From: Solirubrobacter sp963724195
GTDB taxonomy: Bacteria; Actinomycetota; Thermoleophilia; Solirubrobacterales; Solirubrobacteraceae
Length of the DNA: 64,000 bases
Reading direction: 5' to 3'
NCBI GenBank assembly: GCA_963724195.1
Contig: CAVRTQ010000009.1
Span: 1 to 64,000 of the forward strand
In this document: in pieces, positions 29,591-37,740 of the stretch
How positions within the stretch are numbered: the stretch's first letter is position 1
How the letters are laid out: the number at the start of each line of letters is the position of its first letter
Made by a program: the position numbers and the translations under genes
Notes under the pieces: model-generated
Told to the model about the DNA's origin: nothing
What the model saw: the letters and a program-made list of their open reading frames with translations, nothing else
The model's database searches: none

Positions 29591-30365
29591 GTGGCGCGGG
29601 GTGCGCTGACGCGCCGCTACCCCGGCGTGTACTCCTACGGCCGCGGCGAACTGTCGACCGAGGCGCAGTGGATGGCCGCCGTGCTCGCCTGCGGTCGCGG
29701 GCGCGGCGCTCGCTCACCTCTCCTCGGTGATGCTGTTCGAGTGCTCGCGCTGGCCGATCGGCGAGCCGCACGTCCTCGTTCCGCGCCGCCACCGCCCGAT
29801 CGAGGGCATCACGATCCACCACTGCCTCGGGCTGGACCCGCTCGACGTGACCGTGTTCAGGGGCATCCCGACCACGACCGTCGCGCGCATGCTCGTCGAC
29901 CTGAGCGCGTCGCACACCGAGTACCAGGTCGCGTACGTCATCAACCGCGCCGCGTACAAGCACCGCTTCGACCTGCGACGCGACGCTCCGGGCCCGGGCG
30001 CGCGCGAAAGGGCACCCGGGAACGGGCGTGCTCGCCCGCGCCATCGACCTCTACCTCGCCGGCAGCGCCGGGACCAGGAGCGACCTCGAGGACCGGTTCC
30101 TCGAGCTGGTCCGCGGCTTCCCCGTTCCGCTCGTGAACATGGAGTTCCTCGGCTACGAGGTCGACTTCCGCTGGCCGGATCACCGGCTGGCCGTCGAGGT
30201 CGACGGCAACCACACGCGCCCGAACGACAAGCGCAACGACGCGGCGCGCGACCGCGTGCTCCGCGAGACGCGGGCTACACCGTCGTCCGCTTCACCGGCC
30301 CGGAGCTCCCGAGCGCCCCCGCCCGGCTCATGCCGTTCTTCGCCGGCGACCGTAGTCCTCGATGA
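29591..30365 (+). pseudogene. AbiEi-like winged helix plus DUF559 nuclease-fold protein, broken
   Basis: Fragments in three frames add up to the common actinobacterial family with an N-terminal AbiEi-antitoxin-like winged helix and a C-terminal DUF559 (Vsr/PD-(D/E)XK fold) domain. Pieces are GISQRVARGALTRRYPGVYS (from about 29573), LAHLSSVMLFECSRWPIGEP, ITIHHCLGLDPLDVTVFRGI, then SGLEDRF-like SDLEDRFLELVRGFPVPLVN with the nuclease core YEVDFRWPDHRLAVEVDGNH and finally AGYTVVRFTGPELPSAPARL. Indels are needed near 29565, 29700, 29990 and 30270, and no start codon is seen for the first part. This may be true decay or clustered sequencing errors. Function of the family is not established. Confidence 0.6.
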
Positions 30366-30633
30366 GCTCCTCCTCGGTCGGCTCACGGCCGAGGCGCGCC
30401 ACGAGTGCGTCGCGGGCCCGCGCTTCGCGTTCGCTGTAGGCGATGACGTGTGGACGAATCCAGCGGAAGGTGACGAAGGCGTAGGTCACCCGCCACGTCA
30501 CGTGCAGCGCCAATCCGGCCGGAGTGCGGAACAGCGGCGGGTAGAAGACGCGGACCGCGCGCGGGAACAGCACCACTCCGGCGAAGTTGTACAGCGCCAT
30601 TGCGGCGACGGCCTGCAGCTCCCGTTTGCGCAT
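30328..30633 (-). CDS. Small conserved-looking membrane-associated protein
   Basis: A 101-residue product, MRKRELQAVAAMALYNFAGV onwards, with one or two hydrophobic segments (VVLFPRAVRVFYPPLF and LHVTWRVTYAFVTFRWI) and a charged C-terminal half (EREARARDALVARLGREPTE). The 3' end overlaps the DUF559 gene by 38 bases on the opposite strand. It diverges from the aldehyde dehydrogenase gene with 30 bases between starts. Family unknown to me. Confidence 0.6.
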   Translation of the reverse strand: MRKRELQAVAAMALYNFAGVVLFPRAVRVFYPPLFRTPAGLALHVTWRVTYAFVTFRWIRPHVIAYSEREARARDALVARLGREPTEEELIEDYGRRRRTA

Positions 30634-30663
30634 GTGTCGATGATGCCTGGGTAGCGCCTCGGC

Positions 30664-32001
30664 GTGACCGCGACTGCCACCGACACCTTTGACGTCCTCG
30701 ACCCCGCTACGGGCGAGGTCATCGCCACCCTCGATCACGGCGACCCCGAAGCCGCGGTCGCGGCCGCGCGAGCGGCCTTCCCCGCTTGGGCACGCACGGC
30801 GCCCGCCGACCGGGCGACGCTCCTGAAGGCCGGCGCGCGGCGGCTCCGCGAGCACCTCGAGGAGCTTGCGGAGCTGCAGACGCGCGAGGGCGGCAAGCCG
30901 CTCGACGACTCGCGCGGCGGCGTCGAGGCGGGCATCGGCGCGATCGAGCAGTACGCCGAGCTCGGGCCGCTGCACCGTGGCCGAGCACTGCAGGGCGGCT
31001 GGGACGCGACCGACGTGATGGTCCACGAGCCCCGCGGGGTGGTCGCGCTGCTCGTGCCGTGGAACGATCCGGTGGCGATCGCGTGCGGCCAGATCGCGGC
31101 GGCGCTCGTGACCGGCAACGCGGTCGTGTTCAAGCCGTCGGAGAAGACGCCGCTGACCGGCGCGCGGATCGTCGAGCTGCTCGACATCCCCGCCTTGCAC
31201 CTGCTGCAGGGCGATGCGCGCGTGGGCCGCCCACTCGCCGCGCACCCGGACGTCGACCTGGTGATGCACACCGGGTCGGTGCAGACGGGCAGGGAGATCG
31301 CGGACGTGGTCGCGGGGCGGCTCGGCAAGGCGCTGCTCGAGCTCGGCGGCAAGGACGCGCTGATCGTGGACGAGGACGTCGACCCCGAGTGGGCCGCGGC
31401 GCAGGCGGCCCTGGGTGCGTTCGCCAACGCGGGGCAGATCTGCACCTCCGTGGAGCGCATCTACGTGCACGAGACGGTCGCGGAGCCGTTCATCCAGGCG
31501 CTCGAGCGGGAAGCGCGCGGGTGGACGATCGGGCCGCTGATCGACGCGCGTCAGCGGGAGCTCGTCCACGGGCACGTGACCGACGCGGCGCAGCGCGGCG
31601 CCGAGGTGCGGTGCGGCGGCGAGATCCCGGACGGGCCCGGATTCTTCTACCCGCCGACGGTGCTCGTGGGCGGCGACGCCGACGCGCCGGTGCTCCGCGA
31701 AGAGACGTTCGGACCGGTCGCGGCCGTCCAGGTCGTGTCCTCCTTCGACCAGGCGCTGGAGCTCGCCGACCGCACGGACTACGGCCTCGCCGCGACCGTG
31801 CTCACGAAGAGCCCGGCGCACGCCCAGCGCGCGGCGCGCGAGCTCGCCGTCGGCACGGTGAAGATCAACGCCGTCTTCGGCGGCGCGCCCGGCGGCGCCG
31901 CCGAGCCCGCCCGCCTGAGCGGGAGCGGGTTCGGCTACGGGCCCGAGCTGCTCGACGAGCTCACGCGCACGAAGGTCGTGCACATGGGCATCGCGCCCTA
32001 A
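30664..32001 (+). CDS. NAD(P)-dependent aldehyde dehydrogenase
   Basis: Intact 445-residue ALDH superfamily enzyme oxidising an aldehyde to the acid; a little shorter than the 470-500 usual. Key segments: VALLVPWNDPVAIACGQIAA, FKPSEKTPLTG, HTGSVQTGREI, the general-base glutamate in LLELGGKDALIV, and the nucleophilic cysteine in NAGQICTSVERI. EETFGPVAAVQV is also present. GTG 30664. Its TAA overlaps the stop of the convergent Rieske gene (CTAA). Confidence 0.9.
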   Translation: MTATATDTFDVLDPATGEVIATLDHGDPEAAVAAARAAFPAWARTAPADRATLLKAGARRLREHLEELAELQTREGGKPLDDSRGGVEAGIGAIEQYAELGPLHRGRALQGGWDATDVMVHEPRGVVALLVPWNDPVAIACGQIAAALVTGNAVVFKPSEKTPLTGARIVELLDIPALHLLQGDARVGRPLAAHPDVDLVMHTGSVQTGREIADVVAGRLGKALLELGGKDALIVDEDVDPEWAAAQAALGAFANAGQICTSVERIYVHETVAEPFIQALEREARGWTIGPLIDARQRELVHGHVTDAAQRGAEVRCGGEIPDGPGFFYPPTVLVGGDADAPVLREETFGPVAAVQVVSSFDQALELADRTDYGLAATVLTKSPAHAQRAARELAVGTVKINAVFGGAPGGAAEPARLSGSGFGYGPELLDELTRTKVVHMGIAP

Positions 32002-32549
32002 GCGCGCACTTCGATCCGGCCGTCCGTCACCCGCACGTCCAGCACCGGCTGCGGGTAGGCGGACGGGCCGCGCTCGACGGACCCGTCCTCGAGCCGGAAC
32101 TCGCTCGCGTGCAGCGGGCAGACGACGCACTCGCCCTTGAGCTCGCCGTCCGCCAAGGAGCCCCCGCGGTGCGCGCAGCGGTCTTCGAGCGCGTGCACCC
32201 GGCCGTTGCGGCGCGCGAGCACGAGCGCGCGGCCGTCCACCTCGACGCCGCGCAGCTCGCCCTCCCCCAGTGCGCTGTCGTCCGCCACGTCCGTCCACGC
32301 CTCGGGCCCCGCCGCGAACACGGTCTGGTCCACTCCGACACCCTTGGCGTAGGACAGGTGCCCGCCGAGATGGCCGCCGACGCTCACGGCGCCCAGGCCC
32401 GCCAGGCCGAGCGCGACCCCGACGACCGTGGCCTCCGCCCCGCCGTGCCGGACCGGCAGGACGATCGGCAGCGGGTGCGCGGCGTGCCCGATCGGCACTC
32501 CGCTGAGGGCGTTCTTGATCGGGCCCTTGGGGTCGCACCCCGGGCCCAT
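31998..32549 (-). CDS. DUF2231/Rieske [2Fe-2S] protein, N-terminus frameshifted
   Basis: The C-terminal 110 residues form a Rieske domain; the cluster ligands are Cys-x-His in DRCAHRGGSLADG and Cys-x2-His in CVVCPLHASEF. In front lies a shortened DUF2231-type membrane part (NALSGVPIGHAAHPLPIVL, VVGVALGLAGLGAVSVGGHL). ATG 32549 is within the family sequence: the expected beginning (HLVERRGEVASLDGPAEAVA then KWARGATPKGPIKN) is upstream in another frame, separated by a lost C near 32535, and no good start codon was found for it. Likely an electron-transfer or oxygenase-linked protein of the membrane surface. Confidence 0.72.
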   Translation of the reverse strand: MGPGCDPKGPIKNALSGVPIGHAAHPLPIVLPVRHGGAEATVVGVALGLAGLGAVSVGGHLGGHLSYAKGVGVDQTVFAAGPEAWTDVADDSALGEGELRGVEVDGRALVLARRNGRVHALEDRCAHRGGSLADGELKGECVVCPLHASEFRLEDGSVERGPSAYPQPVLDVRVTDGRIEVRA

Positions 32550-32653
32550 TTCGCGACGGCCTCCGCCGGGCCGTCGAGCGAGGCGACCTCGCCGCGGCGC
32601 TCGACGAGGTGGGCGCTACCCCGCAGCCGTGTCCGGCGATGATCGATGCAAAC

Positions 32654-32669
32654 TCAACCAATCGGTTGA
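32654..32669. promoter_or_regulatory. ArsR operator box 1
   Basis: TCAACC-AATC-GGTTGA, perfect 6-bp arms, overlapping the -35 element of the ArsR promoter. Confidence 0.65.
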
Positions 32670-32694
32670 CAATCGTCCGATCGGCGTCTACTCT
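32666..32694 (+). promoter_or_regulatory. Promoter of the ArsR operon, apparently leaderless
   Basis: TTGACA (32666-32671), 17-base spacer, TACTCT (32689-32694). The transcription start expected 7 bases on falls at or next to the A of ATG 32702, so the mRNA would lack a leader. Confidence 0.65.
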
Positions 32695-32710
32695 CAACCA
32701 CATGGTTGAG
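32693..32710. promoter_or_regulatory. ArsR operator box 2
   Basis: CTCAACC-ACAT-GGTTGAG, 7-bp arms and the same 4-base spacer as box 1, centred 40 bp from it and spanning the start codon. Confidence 0.65.
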
Positions 32711-33015
32711 GAACTGGACGCGGTCTTCCACGCGCTCTCCAGCGAACCGCGGCGGGCGATGCTCGACGCGCTCACTGCCGGGGAGCGCACCGTGGGGGAT
32801 CTCGCGGCGCCCTTCGAGATGTCGCTCGCCGGCGTCTCCAAGCACCTGAAGGTGCTGGAGGGTGCGGGGCTCGTCGAGCGGCGCACCGAAGGCCGCACGA
32901 CGATCTGCACGCTGCGGGCCGCGCCGCTCGCCGACGCGAGCGCATGGGTGCGCCACTACGAGCGCTTCTGGGATGACGCACTCGATCGTCTGCAGAAGCT
33001 GGTCGAGGAGAGTGA
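32702..33015 (+). CDS. ArsR family repressor (likely frameshift at the end)
   Basis: About 105-residue winged-helix repressor: EELDAVFHALSSEPRRAMLD, the recognition helix MSLAGVSKHLKVLEGAGLVE and wing RRTEGRTTICTLR, then the tail VRHYERFWDDALDRLQKLVE. It lacks metal-binding cysteines and belongs to the subgroup that travels with SRPBCC proteins. The frame stays open to 33493, but beyond about 33010 it only shadows the next gene; the normal end would be a TGA at 33013-33015 in the neighbouring frame, which implies a one-base indel. ATG 32702 lies in operator box 2, so autoregulation is likely. Confidence 0.88.
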
Positions 33016-33446
33016 ACCGCTTCGCCGTCACGCTGCAGCGCGTGATCCGGGCGCCGCGCGCCCGGGTGTACCGGGCGTTCCTGGACCCGGAGCTGGTCGC
33101 GCAGTGGCTCGCGCCGGGCGGATCGGTCGTGTCGACCGCGACCGTCGACGAGCGTGTCGGCGGCGTGCACCGCGTCGACATGATCGACGAGCACGGCGAG
33201 GCGCACCTGTTCGACAGCGTCATCCAGGAGCTCGTGCCGGACGAGCGCATCGTCCTGCTCTTCAAGTTCCACTGGGACGCGGAGGAGACGGTGCTGACCG
33301 TGTCCTTCCGCGACGTGTCAGGCGGGACCGAGCTGACGGTGGATCACCAGCGCGTGCCGCTCACCGGTCCCCTCAACCAGCAGTCGGTCGATGCCGGCTG
33401 GAATTCCGTGCTGGACAAACTCGAAGGAGTCGCAGATGCCCTCTGA
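33012..33446 (+). CDS. SRPBCC (AHSA1-like) domain protein
   Basis: A 144-residue START/Bet v1-like ligand-binding fold: LQRVIRAPRARVYRAFLDPE at the start, then VAQWLAPGG and the C-terminal helix QQSVDAGWNSVLDKLEGVAD. Proteins of this sort next to ArsR genes bind small hydrophobic ligands or act in general stress; the exact role is unknown. GTG 33012 overlaps the expected ArsR stop, with GAGGAG immediately before. Middle gene of a three-gene operon. Confidence 0.85.
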   Translation: MNRFAVTLQRVIRAPRARVYRAFLDPELVAQWLAPGGSVVSTATVDERVGGVHRVDMIDEHGEAHLFDSVIQELVPDERIVLLFKFHWDAEETVLTVSFRDVSGGTELTVDHQRVPLTGPLNQQSVDAGWNSVLDKLEGVADAL

Positions 33447-34098
33447 TGCCCGCCTCGCCCTGCTCGAACGCGAGAAGCAGCTCACGCGGATGAGCGACGA
33501 GCTCGCCCGCGAGCGCGCCGCCCTCCCCTGGGAGGAGGTCACGGCCGAGTACGTGTTCGACACCGAGCACGGCCCGCGCACGCTCGCCGAGCTGTTCGAC
33601 GGCCGCTCGCAGCTGATCGTGTACCACTTCATGTTCGCGCCCGAGTGGGACGAGGGCTGCGCGAGCTGCACGGCGACCGGGCACCACATGGACCGGCCGC
33701 GCGTGTACCTCGAGAACCACGACGTGACGTGGACCGCGGTCTCGCGCGCGCCGCTGGAGAAGCTGCTCGCTTACCGCGAGCGGATGGATTGGACGTTCCC
33801 GTGGGCGTCCTCCCACGGCAGCGACTTCAACTTCGACTTCAAGGTGTCCTCCACTGCGGAGCGGCCGCTGCGCGAGTACAACTTCCGCGAGGGCGCGCCG
33901 CACGACGGCGAGCTGCACGGGATGAGCGCGTTCATCCTGCGCGACGGCAAGGTGTTCCACACGTATTCCGCCTACTCGCGCGGGCTCGACCTTATGTGGG
34001 GCATGTACGCCTGGCTCGACCGCGCCCCGCTCGGCCGCAACGAGAGCGAGGGCTACTGGCTCAAGCGCCCGGACGAGTTCGCCGCCGCGGTGTCGTGA
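33436..34098 (+). CDS. DUF899 thioredoxin-fold protein
   Basis: A 220-residue DUF899 family member. The family core is visible: LIVYHFMFAPEWDEGCASCT, HHMDRPRVYLENHDVTWTAV, the segment MDWTFPWASSHGSDFNFDF and VFHTYSAYSRGLDLM. The fold resembles thioredoxin/AhpC, with CASC in the position of an active-site CxxC. ATG 33436 has AAGGAG at 33424-33429 and overlaps the end of the SRPBCC gene. The conserved ArsR-SRPBCC-DUF899 order suggests one stress-type regulon. Confidence 0.85.
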   Translation: MPSDARLALLEREKQLTRMSDELARERAALPWEEVTAEYVFDTEHGPRTLAELFDGRSQLIVYHFMFAPEWDEGCASCTATGHHMDRPRVYLENHDVTWTAVSRAPLEKLLAYRERMDWTFPWASSHGSDFNFDFKVSSTAERPLREYNFREGAPHDGELHGMSAFILRDGKVFHTYSAYSRGLDLMWGMYAWLDRAPLGRNESEGYWLKRPDEFAAAVS

Positions 34099-34220
34099 TG
34101 TTCGCTCACGTCGGCGGTGTGCCCGTCGAGGAGCTCGTCCCGCTCGCGCTTGCCGGTGGCGGCCTGCTCGCGAGCGCGCTGCACCGCCTCAGAAGTCGAG
34201 CGCGCGGACGCGGGTCGTGA
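34098..34220 (+). CDS. Possible 40-residue membrane peptide
   Basis: ATG 34098 overlaps the DUF899 stop (TGATG). The product begins MFAHVGGVPVEELVPLALAG and has one short hydrophobic helix and a basic end. It overlaps the 3' end of the convergent BNR gene by 32 bases. It may be real because of the coupled start; the evidence is thin. Confidence 0.4.
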   Translation: MFAHVGGVPVEELVPLALAGGGLLASALHRLRSRARGRGS

Positions 34221-35340
34221 AGTCCCGCCAGCTCTTCGTGCGGTCGTCGCCCCAGACATAGACGATCCGGTTCGCGTCCCGGAGCCCGCGGGGCGTGACC
34301 GGGCGCACGCAGAAGCCGGACGGGTCGGCGGTGAGCTGGCGGTGGCTCCAGGTGCGGCCGTCGTCGGGCGTGAACCACTGCTCGGCCTGGCGCCAGCGGC
34401 CGAGCTGGCGGGACAGATACACGTACCGCGGGTCGTCGTGGTCGAACGTCGCCCCGGCGGAGTTCCCGCCGGCGGCGACGATCCGGCGGCTCTGCCAGCG
34501 GGTGCCGTCGTGGAGCGCGTAGTAGTACGCGTCGCCGGCGCTGGTGCGACGGATGTAGACGATCCGCGGCCGGCCTTCGCTCGTGAGCGCGATGTCCTGC
34601 GGCCAGGCACGACCACCGCTGCTCGAGTACCGGTAGACCTGATCGAGCTCGGAGATGTCCAGCGGCACGTTCTTCAGCGACCCGAGCCGGCGACCGCCCA
34701 CGGCGTACAGGTCGCCGCCCTCGTAGCGCAGGTAGTGCAGCCCGTTGCGGTAGCTGCTGACGTGGCCGTCGCTGAAGATGGCGTGGATGCGGCGCCGGCC
34801 GTCGCCGACGTACTTCGCGTACGGGCGCTGCCCCTCGTGCGAGCGCACCAGCTCGCGGGCGGGAACCCACTCCCGGCCGTCCTCCGTGTAGGAGAACGTC
34901 GGGTTCCAGCCGCCGCCCCGCCAGAACAGCCACAGCTTGTCCTCGAGCTGGATCGGGTTCGGGTACGTGTAGCCGAGGCCGCCGGGCACGTTGGTCGGGA
35001 CGGTGTGGACGCGCCCGAACTCGGCGATCGAGTGCTTGTGGAGCCCGACCATGTACCGCATGACGCTCGGGATGCCGGGCGGCGGCAGGTCGCGCCCGGA
35101 GTGCGGGCAGAAGAACACCATCAGATGCCCGTCCCGCCGGAACACGAGCGACGGGTTGTTGTGATCGTCGCGGCCGAGCCCGCGGAAGATCAGCTTCTTG
35201 CTGAGCTGCCCGCCGCGGGTGTAGCGGGCGACCCACACGTTGCCGGTCGTCGAGATCCACCCGGTGAACGTGTGGCCGTCGTGCGAGATCGCGCGCGGGT
35301 CGCCGAAGAAGGACCACGAACCCGCGCCGAGCTCACGCAT
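34189..35340 (-). CDS. BNR-4 repeat protein (sialidase-like beta-propeller)
   Basis: About 383 residues with repeated propeller blades: HDGHTFTGWISTTGNVWVAR, DDHNNPSLVFRRDGHLMVFF, TYPNPIQLEDKLWLFWRGGG and DGRRRIHAIFSDGHVSSYRN. This pattern matches the BNR_4 family linked to polysaccharide binding or cleavage. No signal peptide is seen from ATG 35340, so a longer secreted start may be lost; ATG 35373 is in frame but would overlap the MocR gene. Enzymatic role is unproven. Confidence 0.78.
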   Translation of the reverse strand: MRELGAGSWSFFGDPRAISHDGHTFTGWISTTGNVWVARYTRGGQLSKKLIFRGLGRDDHNNPSLVFRRDGHLMVFFCPHSGRDLPPPGIPSVMRYMVGLHKHSIAEFGRVHTVPTNVPGGLGYTYPNPIQLEDKLWLFWRGGGWNPTFSYTEDGREWVPARELVRSHEGQRPYAKYVGDGRRRIHAIFSDGHVSSYRNGLHYLRYEGGDLYAVGGRRLGSLKNVPLDISELDQVYRYSSSGGRAWPQDIALTSEGRPRIVYIRRTSAGDAYYYALHDGTRWQSRRIVAAGGNSAGATFDHDDPRYVYLSRQLGRWRQAEQWFTPDDGRTWSHRQLTADPSGFCVRPVTPRGLRDANRIVYVWGDDRTKSWRDFTTRVRALDF

Positions 35341-35350
35341 TGCGCAAGTA

Positions 35351-36764
35351 TCACTGATAGAGGCGGCGCACACCTTCCGCGAGACGCTCCGGCGGCTCCG
35401 CGGCGAACGTCAGCCGGAGGAACGGGCCGGGCGGCTCGGCGGCGAAGAACGGCCGCCCGGGCGAGACGATCACACCGGCCGCAGCGGCCCGCGCCGCGAG
35501 CTCGCGATCGTCCGTGCCCGGCTCGAGCGGCACCCACAGGTTCATCCCGCCCGCGGGCACGTCGACCGCCATCGGCAGCGCGGCGACGAGCGCGTCGCGC
35601 CGCTCCCGCAGCACCTTCCTGAGCCGCCGCAGGTGCGCCCGCCACGCGGGCGCACCGACCACCTCGAGCGCCGCCTCCTGGAGCGGCCCCGTGACGAACA
35701 GGTCCTCGACGATCCGCGCCGCCCGGAGCCGCGCGGCGGCGGGCCCACGCGCGGTGACCGCCGCGATCCGCAACCCGGGCGCCGAGGCCTTCGTGAGCGA
35801 CCGGATGTGCACCACGTGCCCGTCCGGGTCGTCCACGAACAGGGGCGGCGGCGCGACGCCGCGGCGCCGGGCGGCGCCCGTGGCGCGCGGGCGAGGACGC
35901 GCGGGCCGCGGCGGCGGGCGGGCCCAGCGCGAGGTCGCGGAACGCGTCGTCCTCGACGATGAACGCGCCCGCGGCGCGGACCGCGTCCAGCACGGCCGCG
36001 CGGCGTTCGAACGCCAGCGTCGCGCCGTGCGGGTTCGCGTAGACCGGCTGCAGGTAGACGACCCGCGCGCCGGTCGCGGCCAGCGCGTCGGCCAGGAGGT
36101 CGGGACGGATGCCGTCGCGGTCGGCGGGGACCGGGACGGGCACGAGGCCCTGCGCGCGCGCCGCGGCGAGCGCACCCAGGTAGGTCGGCGACTCGACGAT
36201 GATCGGCGCGCCCGGCGCCGCCAGGCCACGGAAGCACGCCGCCAAAGCGGCCTGGCCGCCCGGCGTGATCAACACGTCGCCCGCGGAAGCGCCCACCTCC
36301 GCCGCGAAGTACGCGCGCAAACCGGTCAAGCCCGCCAGCGGCACGCGGTCCCACGCGCCCGGGCGGCGCGCGGCTCTCGCCAAGGCCGCCCCCAGGAGCG
36401 CCGTCGGCTGTAACTCGGCCGGGAGGTACCCGGTCGATAACACGATCGCGCCCGGCACGGGCGGGCGGATCAGCGTCTCCAGCGCGTCGGCGTCGATCGA
36501 GCGGGCCCCGAGCGGCACGGCCTGCCACGACGGGTCGGGCGTGACGACGCTCCGCGCCGCGGCGACGAACGTCCCCCGCCCCGGCCGCGTCTCCACCACT
36601 CCACGCGCGACGAGCACGCCGATCGCGCGCTGCACGGTGGCCGGCCCGGCCCGGTGCCGGACCATCAACTCACGCACCGAGGGCAGACGGGTACCCGGTG
36701 CCGCGCCCGCCACCAACCCCTCCAGGCTTGCGATCACACCTCCGGCTGCGTTATCGTGCGGCAT
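35351..36764 (-). CDS. MocR-type GntR/aminotransferase regulator (frameshift)
   Basis: About 470 residues: N-terminal GntR winged helix (GTRLPSVRELMVRHRAGPAT, about 25-75) fused to a fold-type I aminotransferase domain. The cofactor lysine is in HIRSLTKASAPGLRIAAVTA; other aminotransferase segments are DVLITPGGQAALAACFRGLA and YLQPVYANPHGATL. MocR proteins bind PLP and an amino compound to control a neighbouring gene. An indel near 35885, in very GC-rich DNA, separates the two halves. The ATG at 36764 overlaps the ATG of the divergent EamA transporter on the other strand. Confidence 0.87.
36728..36756 (+). promoter_or_regulatory. Candidate leaderless promoter of the EamA gene
   Basis: TTGCGA (36728-36733), 17-base spacer, TTATCG (36751-36756), then six bases to ATG 36763. 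The element lies inside the MocR coding start, so the two genes must exclude one another at the DNA level. Confidence 0.45.
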
Positions 36765-37740
36765 GAGTAACGGCAGTAACGCTACCGACCACAGCTCGGT
36801 AACGCAACGCGGCGTGATGTGGGGCTTCCTGGGCGTGCTCGCGTTCTCGTTCTCGCTGCCGTTCACGCGCGTCGCGGTCGAGGAACTGGACGCGACGTTC
36901 GTCGGCCTCGGCCGCGCACTCGTGGCCGCCGCGCTCGCCGCGATCTTCCTCACGGCCACGAAGGCCAAGCTCCCCGCACGCAAGGACATCCCGCGGTTCG
37001 CGATCGTCGGCCTCGGCGTCGTGATCGGCTTCCCGCTGTTCAGCTCGCTCGCACTCAAGAGCCTCGAGTCGGCGCACGCGAGCATCGTGGTCGGCCTCCT
37101 CCCCGCCGCGACCGCGGTGTTCGCCGTCCTGCGCGCGGGCGAACGCCCGACCAAGACCTTCTGGTTCGCGGCCGCCGCCGGCCTCCTCGCCGTGATCGCG
37201 TTCGCGGCCACGCAGGGCGTGAACGGGCTCGCCGTCGCCGACCTGCTCGTGCTCGTCGCGGTGATCCTCGGCGCCCTCGGCTACGCGGAGGGCGGCGCGC
37301 TCTCGCGCACGTACGGCGGACCGCAGACGATCTGCTGGGCCCTCCTCGTCACGGCGCCCTTCCTGGTCATCCCCGTGGCCATCGCCGCCCAGCAGCCGAT
37401 GCACGCCAGCCCCGAAGCGTGGCTCAGCTTCGCCTACGTGAGCGCGATCAGCATGTTCCTGGGCTTCTTCGCCTGGTACCGCGGCCTGGCGCTCGGCGGC
37501 GTGGCCAAGATCGGCCAGACGCAGCTCGCCCAGCCCGTGCTCACCCTGCTCTGGTCCGCGCTCATCCTCAGCGAGCAGATCACCGCTTCGATGATCGTGG
37601 CCGCGCTCGCCGTCCTCACCTGCGTGCTCGCCACGCAGCGCACCCGCGCGTCAGCCCACGATGAACGCGGGCGGCGGGGTGCCCTCGATGCGCACGGGAA
37701 CCTCGGCCAGGGCGCTCCGCTCCCACGCAGCCCGCACTAG
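36763..37740 (+). CDS. EamA/DMT-type permease
   Basis: About 310-residue drug/metabolite transporter with ten membrane helices in two EamA repeats (GVMWGFLGVLAFSFSLPFTR at the start, FGWYRGLAL-like FFAWYRGLALGGVAKIGQTQ in repeat 2). The membrane part ends near residue 300 (LAVLTCVLATQRTRA); the last 25 residues run over the GNAT 3' end and may be an artefact of an indel. Divergence from MocR suggests export of an amino compound or its precursor. ATG 36763 is followed by AGTAACG repeats at 36767 and 36776. Confidence 0.87.
   Translation: MSNGSNATDHSSVTQRGVMWGFLGVLAFSFSLPFTRVAVEELDATFVGLGRALVAAALAAIFLTATKAKLPARKDIPRFAIVGLGVVIGFPLFSSLALKSLESAHASIVVGLLPAATAVFAVLRAGERPTKTFWFAAAAGLLAVIAFAATQGVNGLAVADLLVLVAVILGALGYAEGGALSRTYGGPQTICWALLVTAPFLVIPVAIAAQQPMHASPEAWLSFAYVSAISMFLGFFAWYRGLALGGVAKIGQTQLAQPVLTLLWSALILSEQITASMIVAALAVLTCVLATQRTRASAHDERGRRGALDAHGNLGQGAPLPRSPH

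Noticed and set aside
32702..33493. Extended ArsR protein of about 263 residues
   Set aside because: Residues beyond about 105 shadow the SRPBCC gene, which reads well in its own frame with its own start.
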